Assembly (NCBI RefSeq): GCF_037975245.1
Contig: NC_092574.1
Location: 15,513,713 to 15,577,712, forward strand
DNA length: 64,000 nucleotides
DNA from: Apostichopus japonicus
Taxonomy: Eukaryota; Echinodermata; Holothuroidea; Aspidochirotida; Stichopodidae
Direction of reading: 5' to 3'
Positions 19,829 to 31,345 of the stretch are shown here, one piece after another; the first letter of the stretch is position 1; every line of letters starts with the position of its first letter. The notes beneath the pieces are model-generated. The model was not told the DNA's origin, ran no database searches, and worked only from the letters and a program-made list of their open reading frames with translations. The position numbers and the translations under genes are program-made.

Positions 19829-20650
19829 TACTTCCATGGTGTTTGGTCAATCTCTGTCTTGGACTCTCTTCAATCATACTTTCTCCTTGGTTTTCTTTCG
19901 AAACAATACCAAGGTTAACTAGCTGTTGATCGTGTTAAAGAGGTTCAATATTTGATATTCAGCATTTTGTTCAAGACAAATTTACACAAAAGCCATCATT
20001 TATGCAAACATAACAGATGTAATCATTAAAGGACAATAGAAGAACAATGAATCACATCTGGCTCGATGATGTCATATGTAAACTTGGTTAGTTATTCAGC
20101 CTTGTCTGTAAAGAAGTCATTAAATCGATATTATATTTCCCAGATGCAATAAGATTTTTGCTTAGATGTGTGGAGAAGTCATGCATGGCATATCATGAAC
20201 CAAGAATGATTTCAGGATTATTGTCTTCTTTAAAAAGCTCTAGGTAAAATGCTCTACTCCTAACTGATGTTCTTAGATACCATTCATATTTAAGACGAGA
20301 AACATGTTATCTTTTACCATACTTGTTCATGCGGTTAAGTAGGCTATACGTCTATATATGTTATGACAAGAAACCAAATTTTAACAATTACTGTCGATGA
20401 ATGTAGTTGTAGTAACCTATGAACTAGTAAAGGTGCCGTCAAAATGTTAAAATCCTTTTCTGGATTATTGCTGCAAAATGCTGAACTGATAGCATGGAAG
20501 CGTAATCAAACCTTTTGTTGAATATGTTGAATTTTTGCTGCAAATTGTCAGTGGTAATGATGAATTTCTGATGTGAGCATAAGTTATCTTTTTGTTTCCA
20601 AATGTTGAAGTGGGTGACATTTGATAAATAGTAATGTCGGCGTTTTGCAG

Positions 20651-20743
20651 CACAAAGTTGATTTCCTCACTTATTACACTTCAGAAATTTCTCATTTTGC
20701 TGCAATATGTCAATATACTTACTTGAAGATGAAATTTTTGACG
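20651..20743 (+). CDS. Weak candidate exon
   Basis: An acceptor CGTTTTGCAG and donor GACG|GTAAGT enclose 93 bp. One frame is fully open (HKVDFLTYYTSEISHFAA...). Another contains an internal start, MSIYLLEDEIFD. A following acceptor at 20932 would add SDDNADED and a stop in the first frame. AATAAA occurs at about 21172. No homology is recognised and the frame is ambiguous. Confidence 0.2.
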
Positions 20744-21079
20744 GTAAGTTCTATAACGTTTCTTATTTTATGGGACTTTCTTTCTTGGATACGTCTGCTG
20801 GTACCAGGAAACCTCCAAGGATTTCCCTAATTTAGCAACCCATTATTACGAATATTGCAATTTAAATTTAGGACATGCTCAAAATAAAATTAAAGAGAAA
20901 CTTAATGTACAACTCTACTGGTTTGCTTCTAGAGTGATGACAATGCGGACGAGGACTAAGACGACAGATCGACCGAAGAACGAAAGGAACCATGTTATGA
21001 ACTAAATAGAAGAAGAACCAAATATGGTGTAGTACTGGTATCAATTGAAAAAGAAAGTTTTGATTGCTCATTTCTAGTT

Positions 21080-22545
21080 TATATATTGCAGGTGTTACAG
21101 GTTTTGCATAATCCACCAGCCACATGGCACCAGCCAACAGCCACTTTCCTTTTTGCCACAAGCAAAAGAGTAATAAAATATGTGTGTTTGTATTGCAATG
21201 ATGTTAATATATATATTTATGCAGATTTGTTAAAGAAATGCCTGATTGATCTTTCTAGTTTATATATTTATAGATGTTCAAGACGTCCCCAGCCAACAAC
21301 TAACAAATACCAACCACGAACCACCTTCCACAAGTCACCAGCTACCTCCCCTCTCCAGCCTTTTGCCACAAGCAAAAGAGTAAAGTATGTATGTTGGTAT
21401 TGCAATGATTTTACAATATATTTTTACGCCGATTTCAAGAGTGTTTTAAATAAAATAAAATTTGACATGCTTTGTTAAAGGAGTGCCTGATTATTCTTTC
21501 TTAGTTTATATTTTATAGATGTTCCAGACGTCTCTAGCCATCGACTAACAAATACGAACCACCTTCCAACAGCTACCTTCCCACAGCCTTTTGCCACGAG
21601 CAAAAGAATAAAGTATGTGGGTTGGTGTTGCAATGATATTACTTTATATTTTTATACCGATTTGAATAATGTTTGAAGTAAAATAAAATGCCTGATTGTT
21701 CTTTTCTAGTTTATATATTTATAGATGTTCAAGACGTCTCCAGCAACCAACTAACATATACCACCACTAAACACCTTCCACCAGCTTCCAGCTACCTCCC
21801 CCTCCAGCCTTTTGCCACACGCAAAAGAGTAAAGTATGTATGTTGGTATTGCAATGATTTTACAATATATTTTTATGCCGATTTCAAGAGTGTTTTAAAT
21901 AAACAAGGAATGACATGCTTTGTTAAAGGAATGCCTGATTTTTCTTTCTTAATTTATATTTTATAGATGTTCCAGACGTCTCTAGCCATCGACTAACAAA
22001 TACGAACCACCTTTCAAACAGCTACCTTCCCATAGCCTTTTGCCACGAGCAAAAGAGTAAAGTATTTGGGTTGGTATTGCAATGATATAACTATATATTT
22101 TTATACCGATTTGAATAATGTTTGAACTAAAATAAAATGCCTGATTATTCTTTTCTAGTTTATATATTTATAGATGTTCAAGACGTCTGCAGCAACCAAC
22201 TAACATATACCACCACCAAACACCTTTCACCAGCTTCCAGCTACCTCCCCCTCCAGACTTGCCACACGCAAAAGAGTGAAGTATGTATGTTGGTATTGCA
22301 ATGATTTTACAATATATTTTTATGCCGATTTCAAGAGTGTTTTAAATAAAATCAAATGTGACATGCTTTGTGAAAGGAATGCCTGATTTTTCTTTCTTAA
22401 TTTATATTTTATAGATGTTCCAGACGTCTCTAGCCATCGACTAACAAATACCAACCACCTTCCAACAGCTACCTTCCCACAGCCTTTTGCCACGAGCAAA
22501 AGAGTAAAGTATATGGGTTGATATTGCAATGATAAAACTATATAT
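21080..22545 (+). repeat. Dimeric tandem array, 449-bp period, seven monomers with exon-like units
   Basis: GATGTTCAAGACGTC occurs at 21273, 21724 and 22173; the alternate GATGTTCCAGACGTC at 21518, 21966 and 22414. Monomer types therefore alternate with a 448-451-bp higher-order period. Each unit has a T-rich TTTATAG just before ATGTTC, a C-rich 89-106-bp middle ending TTTTGCCACRMGCAAAAGA, then GTAAAGTAT, an arrangement that looks like acceptor-exon-donor. The exon-like lengths are not all equal modulo 3, so conserved coding is doubtful. Confidence 0.85.
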
Positions 22546-22549
22546 TTTT

Positions 22550-23090
22550 AGCCACATTTTTTGCCATATTTTAAGCCACAAATATTCATAAGTAAGTTTA
22601 ACTACTCGTAAGTAATGTAAGCCACAGATATTCGTAAGTAAGTTTTACTATTCGTAAGTATTTTAAGTAACAGATATTTATAAGTATATTTAATTACTTG
22701 TAAGTAATGTAAGCCAAATATTTTCACAATTTAATTAAACTATTTGTTACTATTGTAAGCCACAGATATTCATAATTAAGTTTCATTACTTAAAAGTATT
22801 GTAAGCCAAAGGTATTCATAAGTAAGTTGAACTATTTGTTAGTATTGTAAGCCACATATATTCATAAGTTAAACTATTCGTTACTATTGTAAGCCACATA
22901 TATTTATAAGTAAGTTTACTTTATTACCCTTAAGCCACATATATTCATAAGTATATTCATTAGTAAGCCACGTATATTCATTAGTAAGTTGTCTATATTA
23001 CCATTAAGCCACATATATTCATAAGAGAGTCACATATATCATCAGTATATACATAAATAAGCCACCTATATTCATAATTTAGTCTACCAT
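22550..23090 (+). repeat. 46-bp satellite, segment 1
   Basis: Diverged monomers of the type TAAGCCACAGATATTCATAA + GTAAGTTTAACTATTCGTAA + GTATTG. This lead segment, from GTAAGTTTAACTACTCG to AATTTAGTCTACC, recurs almost unchanged at 34684-35180 and partly at 38350-38620, always immediately before a CATTTTAT block. Confidence 0.95.
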
Positions 23091-26010
23091 TTTATCATTT
23101 AACCATTTAACCATTTTATCATTTTATCATGTTATCATGTTATCATGTTATCATTTTACCATTTTACCATTTTACCATTTTATCACTTTACCATTTTACC
23201 ATTTTACCATTATACCATTTTACCATTCATTTTACCATTCATTTTACCATTCATTTTACCATTTTACATTTTACAATTTTAGCATTTATCATTTTATCAT
23301 TTTATCATTTTATCATTTTATCATTTTATCATTTTATCTTTTTACCAATTTATCATTTTATCTTTTTATCATTTTACCTTTTTATCTTTTTATCATTTTA
23401 TCATTTTATCATTTTATCATTTTATCATTTTATCATTTTATCATTTTATCATTTTATCATTTTATCATTTTATCATTTTATCATTTTATCATTTTATCAT
23501 TTTATCATTTTATCATTTTATCATTTTATCATTTTATCATTTTATCATTTTATCATTTTATCATTTTATCATTTTATCATTTTATCATTTTATCATTTTA
23601 TCATTTTATCATTTTATCATTTTATCATTTTATCATTTTATCATTTTATCATTTTATCATTTTATCATTTTATCATTTTATCATTTTATCATTTTATCAT
23701 TTTATCATTTTATCATTTCACCAATTTATCATTTTATCATTTTATCTTTTTACCAATTTATCATTTTATCATTTTATCATTTTATCATTTTATCATTTTA
23801 TCATTTTATCATTTTATCATTTTATCATTTTATCATTTTATCATTTTATCATTTTATCATTTTATCATTTTATCATTTTATCATTTTATCATTTTATCAT
23901 TTTATCATTTTATCATTTTATCATTTTATCATTTTATCATTTTATCATTTTATCATTTTATCATTTTATCATTTTATCATTTTATCATTTTATCATTTTA
24001 TCATTTTATCATTTTATCATTTTATCATTTTATCATTTTATCATTTTATCATTTTATCATTTTATCATTTTATCATTTTATCATTTTATCATTTTATCAT
24101 TTTATCATTTTATCATTTTATCATTTTATCATTTTATCATTTTATCATTTTATCATTTTATCATTTTATCATTTTATCATTTTATCATTTTATCATTTTA
24201 TCATTTTATCATTTTCATTCATTTTATCATTTTTCATTCATTTTACCATTTTACCATTCATTTTACCATTCATTTGACCATTTGACCATTCATTTTACCA
24301 TTTTACCATTCATTTGACCATTTTACCATTCATTTTACCATTCATTTTACCCTTATACCCTTTTACCCTTCTACCATTTTATCATTTTATCATTTTACCA
24401 TTTTATCATTTTATCATTCATTTTACCATTTTACCATTCATTTTACCATTTTACCATTCATTTTACCCTTTTACCCTTTTACCATTTTATCATTTTACCA
24501 TATTACCATTTTATCATTTTATCATTTTATCCTTTTATCATTTTATCCTTTTATCATTTTATCCTTTTATCATTTTATCCTTTTATCATTTTATCCTTTT
24601 ATCCTTTTATCCTTTTAACCTTTTATCCTTTTATCCTTTTATCATTTTATCATTTTATCATTTTATCATTTTACCCTTTTACCATTTTACCCTTGTACCA
24701 TTTTACCATTTTATCATTTTATCATTTTATCATTTTATCATTTTATCATTTTATCATTTTATCATTTTATCATTTTATCCTTTTATCATTTTATCAATTT
24801 ATCATTTTTAAAATTTTATCCTTTTTTCATTTTATCATTTTATCCTTTTATCCTTTTATCCTTTTATCCTTTTATCATTTTATCATTTTATCATTTTATC
24901 ATTTTATCATTTTATCATTTTATCATTTTATCATTTTATCATTTTATCATTTTATCATTTTATCATTTTATCATTTTATCATTTTATCATTTTATCATTT
25001 TATCATTTTATCATTTTATCATTTTATCATTTTATCATTTTATCATTTTATCATTTTATCATTTTATCATTTTATCATTTTATCATTTTATCATTTTATC
25101 ATTTTATCATTTTATCATTTTATCATTTTATCATTTTATCATTTTATCATTTTATCATTTTATCATTTTATCATTTTATCATTTTATCATTTTATCATTT
25201 TATCATTTTATCATTTTATCATTTTATCATTTTATCATTTTATCATTTTATCATTTTATCATTTTATCATTTTATCATTTTATCATTTTATCATTTTATC
25301 ATTTTATCATTTTATCCTTTTATCATTTTATCATTTTATCATTTTACCATTTTATCATTTTATCATTCATTTTACCATTTTACCATTCATTTTATCATTT
25401 TACCATTCATTTTACCATTTTACCATTCATTTTACCATTTTACCATTCATTTTACCATTCATTTTAACATTCATTTTATCCTTTTACCATTGTACCATTT
25501 TATCATTTTACCATTTTATCATTTTATCATTCATTTTACCATTTTATCATTCATTTTACCATTTTATCATTCATTTTACCATTTTACCATTTTACCATTC
25601 ATTTTACCATTTTACCATTCATTTTACCATTTTACCCTTTTACCATTTTATCATTCATTTTACCATTTTACCATTCATTATACCATTTTACCATTTTACC
25701 ATTCATTTGACCATTTTATCATTCATTTTACCATTTTACCCTTTTACCCTTTTACCATTTTACCATTTTACCATTTTACCATTTTATCATTTTATCATTT
25801 TATCATTTTACAATTTTATCATTTTACCATTTTATCATTTTATCATTTTATCATATTACCATTTTACGATTTTACGATTTTATCATTTTATCATTTTATC
25901 ATTTTATCCCTTTATCATTTTATCATTTAATCCTTTTTTCATTTTATCATTTTATCATTTTATCATTTTATCATTTTATCATTTCATCATTTTATCATTT
26001 TATCATTTTA
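23091..26010 (+). repeat. Octamer microsatellite block, (CATTTTAT)n with CATTTTAC variants, 2.9 kb
   Basis: Pure runs of the 8-bp unit extend at 23390-23715, 23758-24210 and 24870-25315, roughly 40-57 units each, separated by CATTTTAC and CCTTTTAT variants and CATTCATTTTAC. A CATGTTAT run opens the block (23127-23155). The plus strand is almost free of G. Because 8 is not a multiple of 3, the same peptide appears in every frame as long open frames without stops; these are not genes. Confidence 0.97.
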
Positions 26011-27471
26011 CCCTTTATTGTAAGCCTCGGATATTAACAATTTAGTTTAACTCTATAAATATTGTAAGCCACATATATACATAAGTTCGCTTAACTATTC
26101 GTTACTATTGTAAGCCACACTCATTCATAAGTAAGTTTAACTATTCATAGGTATTGTAAGTTTACTTTATTACCCTTAAGCCACATATATTCATAAGCAA
26201 GTCACAGATATTCATAAATAAGTCACATATATGTATAAGTATATTCATAAATAAGCCACGTATATTCATAATTAAGTCTACTATATAACTATATAATCAT
26301 TTATCGTATGATCATTTCACCCTTTAACCATTTTACCATTTCACCATTATACCCTTGATTGTAAGCCTCAGATATTCATAATAAAGTTTAACTATAAATA
26401 CTATTGTAAGCCACAGATATTCATAATTAAGTTTTACTATTCGTTACTATTGTAAGCCACAGATATTCATAAGTAAGTTTACCTATTCATAGGTATTTTA
26501 AGCCAAAGATATTCATAAGTAAGTTTAACTACTCGTAAGTCATGTAAGCCATAGAAATACATAAGTAAGTTGAACTATTTGTCAGTATTGTAAGCCACAG
26601 ATATTCATAAGTAAGTTTAACTATACGTAATATTCATATGTAAGTTTAACTATACGAAAGTGTTCTAAGCCACAAATATTCATAAGTAATTTTAACTATT
26701 TGTTGGTATTGTAAGCCACAGATATGCTTACGTAAGTTTAACTATTCGTAAGTATTGTAAACCAGAGATATTCATAAGTAAATTTCACTATCCTTAGGTA
26801 TTGTAAGCCACAGATATTCAAAAGGAAATTTAACTATCCTTAGTATTTTAAGCCTCATATATACATAAGTGAGATTAACCTTTCCTAAGTATTTTAAGCG
26901 ACAGATATTCATAAGTAAGTTTAACTATTCCTAAGTATTGTAGGCCACAGATATTCTTACGTAGGTTTAACTATTCGTAAGTAATGTAAGCCACATATAT
27001 TCATAAGTTTAACTACTCTTAGTTATTTTAAGCTACAGATATACATAAGCAAGTTTAACCATTCCGAAGTATTTTAAGAGACAGATATTCATATTAAGTA
27101 AGTTTAAATATTCCTTAGTATTGTAAGACACAGATATTCATAAGTAAACTTAACTATCCTTAGGTATTGTAAGCCACAAATATTCATAAGTAAGTTAAGC
27201 TATTTGTAAGTATTGTAAGCCACAGATATTCTTACTTAGGTTTAACTATGAGTAAGTAATGTAAGCCCCATATATTTGTAAGGGAATTTTACTTTACGTA
27301 AGTAAGGTAAACAGCAGATATTCATAAGTAACTTTAACTATTCGTTACTATTGTAAGCCACAGATATTTATAAGTAAGTTTAACTATTCTTTGGTATTTT
27401 AAGCCACAGATATACATAATTAAGTGTAACCATTCCTAAGTATTGTAAGTCTCAGATATTTATCCTACCAT
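26011..27471 (+). repeat. 46-bp satellite, segment 2
   Basis: Continuous diverged monomers. It opens with CCCTTTATTGTAAGCCTCGG, a junction also found at 36803 and 40302. A short island of CCATTTTACCATTTCACC type repeats lies at 26305-26355. Confidence 0.95.
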
Positions 27472-27668
27472 GCTACCATGATACCATGCTACCTTGCAAC
27501 CATGCTACCATGCTACCATGTAAGCATGCTACATTGCTACCATTCTGACATGCTACTATGCTACCATGTATCCTTGCTACATTGCTACATTGTTACCATG
27601 CTACCATGCTAACATGCTACCGAGCTACCGTGCTATCATGTTACCATGCTACGGGACAATACAACAGG
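27472..27668 (+). repeat. Octamer block (CATGCTAC)n
   Basis: Degenerate 8-bp units CATGCTAC with CATTGCTAC and CATGATAC variants, ending in CTACGGGACAATACAACAGG. The same block and the same tail occur at 41908-42122 and 50478-50706. Confidence 0.95.
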
Positions 27669-30600
27669 TCTCCATATTAAGTAGTTTAAACTATTCTTAA
27701 GTATTGTAAGCCACAGATATTCTTACGTACGTTTAACTATTCTTAGGTATTTCAAGCAACAAATATACGTAAGTAAGTTTGACCTTTCCGAAGTATTTCA
27801 AGCGACAGATATTAATATTAAGTAAGTTTAACCATTCCTAAGTATTGTAAGCCGCAGATATTCATAAGTAAGTTAAACTCTCCTTAGGTATTTTAAGTCT
27901 CATATATTCATATCATAGTTTAACTATTTTTAAGTATTGTAAGCCACAGTTATTGTTAGGTAAAATTAACAATTCGTAAGTAATGTAAGCAACATATATT
28001 CATAATTAACTTTAACTATTCGTTACTATTGTAAGCCGCATATATTTATAAGTAAGTTTAACTATTGGTTGGTACCTTATGTGACATATATACATAAGTA
28101 TGTTTAACCATTTGCAAGTATTGTAAGCCACATATATGCATAAGTAAGTTGAACTATTCGTTGGTATTTTATGCCTCATATATACATTAGTAAGTTTAAC
28201 TATTTGTGAGTATTGTAATTTACAGATATTCATAAGTAAGTTTAACTATTCTAAGGTATTTTAAGCCACAGATATTCATAATTAAGTTTTACTATTGTTA
28301 AGTATTTTAAGCCACCTATATACATAAGCATGTTAACCATTCCGAAGTATTTTTTAAGCGACGGATATTCATATTAAGTAAGTTTAAATATTCCTGAATA
28401 TTGTAAGACACAGATATTCATAAGTAAATTTAACTATCCTTAGTATTTTAAGCCTCATATATACATAAGTTAGTTTAATCTTTCCTAAGTATTTTAAGCG
28501 ACAGATATTCATAAGTAAGTTAAACTATTCCTAAGTATTGTAAGCCACAGATATTCTTACGTAGGTTTAACTATTCGTAAGTAATGTAAGCCACATATAT
28601 TCATAAGTAAGTTTAACTACTCTTAGTTATTTTAAGCTACAGATATACATAAGCAAGTTTAACCATTCCGAAGTATTTTAAGAGACAGATATTCATATTA
28701 AGTAAGTTTAAATATTCCTTAGTATTGTAAGACACAGATATTCATAAGTAAATTTAACTATCCTTAGGTATTGTAAGCCACAAATATACATAAGTAAGTT
28801 TGACCTTTCCGAAGTAGTTCAAGCGACAGATATTAATATTAAGTAAGTTTAACAATTCCTAAGTATTGTAAGCCACAGATATTCATAAGTAAGTTAAACT
28901 ATCTTTAGGTATTTTAAGTCTCATATATTCATATCATAAGTAAGTTTAACTAATTGTAAGTATTGTAAGCCACAGTTATTTTAGGTAAAATTAACAATTC
29001 GTAAGTAATGTAAGCAACATATATTTAAAATTAACTTTAGCTATTCGTTACTATTGTAAGCCACATATATTTATAAGTAAGTTCAACTATTCGTTGGTAT
29101 TTTATGTGACATATATACATAAGTAAGTTTAACCATTTGCAAGTATTGTAAGCCACATATATGCATAAGTAAGTTTAACTATTCGTTGGTATTTTATGCC
29201 TCATATATACATTAGTAAGTTATAACTATTTGTGAGTATTGTAATTTACAGATATTTATTAGTACGTTTAACTATTCTAAGGTATTTTAAGCCACAGATA
29301 TTCATAATTAAGTTTTACTATTGTAAAGTATTTTAAGACACCTATATACATAAGCATGTTAACCATTCCGAAGCATTTTTAAGCGACAGATATTCGTATT
29401 AAGTAAGTTTAAATATTCCTTGGTATTGTAAGACACAGATATTCATAAGTAAATTTAACTATCCTTAGTAGTTTAAGCCTCATATATACATAAGTGAGTT
29501 TAATCTTTCCTAAGTAGTTCAAGCGACAGATATTAATATTAAGTAAGTTTAACAATTCCTAAGTATTGTAAGCCACAGATATTCATAAGTAAGTTAAACT
29601 ATCCTTAGGTATTTTAAGTCTCATATATTCATATCATAAGTAAGTTTAACTAATTGTTAGTATTGTAAGCCACAGTTATTGTTAGGTAAAATTAACAATT
29701 CGTAAGTAATGTAAGCAACATATATTTAAAATTAACTTTAACTATTCGTTACTATTGTAAGCCACATGTATTTATAAGTAAGTTCAACTATTCGTAGGTA
29801 TTTTATGTGACATATATACATAAGTAAGTTTAACCATTTGCAAGTATTGTAAGCCACATATATGCATAAGTAAGTTTAACTATTCGTTGGTATTTTATGC
29901 CTCATATATACATTAGTAAGTTTAACTATTCTAAGGTATTTTAAGCCACAGATATTCATAAGTAAGTTTAACTATTTTAAGGTATTTTAAGCCACAGATA
30001 TTCATAATTAACATTTACTATTGTAAAGTATTTTAAGCCACCTATATACATTAGCATGTTAACCATTCCGAAGTATTTTTAAGCGACAGATATTCGTATG
30101 AAGTAATTTTAAATATTCCTAAGTATTGTAAGACACAGATATTCATAAGTAAATTCAACTATCCTTAGGTATTTTAAGCCTCATATATACTTAAGTAACT
30201 TTAACAATTCCTAAGTATTTTAAGCAACAGGTATTCATATAAAATAAGTATAACTATTCGTTAGTATTGTAAGCCAGATATATTTTTACGTAAGTTACTA
30301 TTCTTAGGTATTTTAAGCCACATATATACATAAGCAAGTTTTACCATTCCGAAGTATTTTTAGGCGACAGATATTCATATTAAGTAAGTTTAAATATTCC
30401 TAAATATTGTAAGACACAGATATTCATAAGTAAATTTAACTATCCTTAGGTATTTTAAGCCTCATATATTCATAAGTCAGTTTAACCTTTCCTAAGTATT
30501 TTAAGCGACAGATATTCATAAGTAAGTTAAGCTATTTTAAGGTATTTTAAGTCTCATATATTCATATCATAAGTAAGTTTAACTATTTTTAAGTATTGTT

Positions 30601-30735
30601 AGCCACAGTTATTGTTAGGTAAAATTAACAATTTGTAAGTAATGTAAGCAACATATATTCATAATTACCTTTAACTATTCGTTACTATTGCAAGCCACAT
30701 ATATTTATAAGTAAGTTTAAGTATTCGTTGGTATT
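27669..30735 (+). repeat. 46-bp satellite, segment 3
   Basis: Diverged monomers with recognisable sub-types (GCGACAGATATTAATATTAA, CAAGCAACATATATTCATAA, TTGGTATTTTATGCCTCATA) recurring in the same order, indicating internal higher-order repeats of several hundred bp. An apparent 73-aa minus frame at 28012-28233 is satellite. Confidence 0.95.
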
Positions 30736-31345
30736 TTATCATTTTTATCATGTTATCATGTATCATGTTTCCATGTTAGCATGTCAGCACGTATCACGTT
30801 TTCACGTTATCATGTTATCATGTTAATCATGTTAATCATGTTTTCATGTTTTCATGTTATCATGTTTTCATTTTAGCATGTTAGCATGTTAGCATGTTAG
30901 CATGTTAGCATGTAAGCATGTAAGCATGTTAGCATGTAAGCATGTTAACAGGTTAGCAGGTTAGCATCTTAGCATCTTAGCATGTTATCATGTTATCATG
31001 TTATCATGTTATCATGTTATCATGTTTTCATGTTAGCATGTTAGCATGTTAGCATGTTAGCATGTTAGCATGTTAGCATGTTAGCATGTTAGCATGTTAG
31101 CATGTTAGCATGTTAGCATGTTAGCATGTTAGCATGTTAGCATGTTAGCATGTAAGCATGTAAGCATGTAAGCATGTTAGCATGTAAGCATGTTAACAGG
31201 TTAGCAGGTTAGCATCTTAGCATCTTAGCATGTTATCATGTTTTCATGTTAGCATGTTAGCATCTTAGCATGTAAGCATGTAAGCAGGTTAGCAGGTTAG
31301 CAGGTTAGCAGGTTTGCAGGTTTGCATGTTTGCATGTTTGCATTC
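30736..31345 (+). repeat. Octamer block (CATGTTAG)n, 0.6 kb
   Basis: Units CATGTTAG, CATGTTAT, CATGTAAG and CAGGTTAG form homogeneous sub-runs; the longest pure CATGTTAG run is at about 31028-31150. It ends GTTTGCATTCCACCCTTTAA, an ending repeated at 45470-45500. Confidence 0.96.

Noticed and set aside
23129-26045. Very long open frames (up to 450 codons) with FYHFIILS-type repeats
   Set aside because: An 8-bp unit without stops reads the same 8-residue peptide in all three plus frames, so the open frames follow from periodicity. There are no splice sites, starts or composition expected of a protein.
30736-31345. Telomere-like repeat
   Set aside because: CATGTTAG is 8 bp and does not match TTAGGG or other known animal telomere units; the block is interstitial and recurs with flanks.
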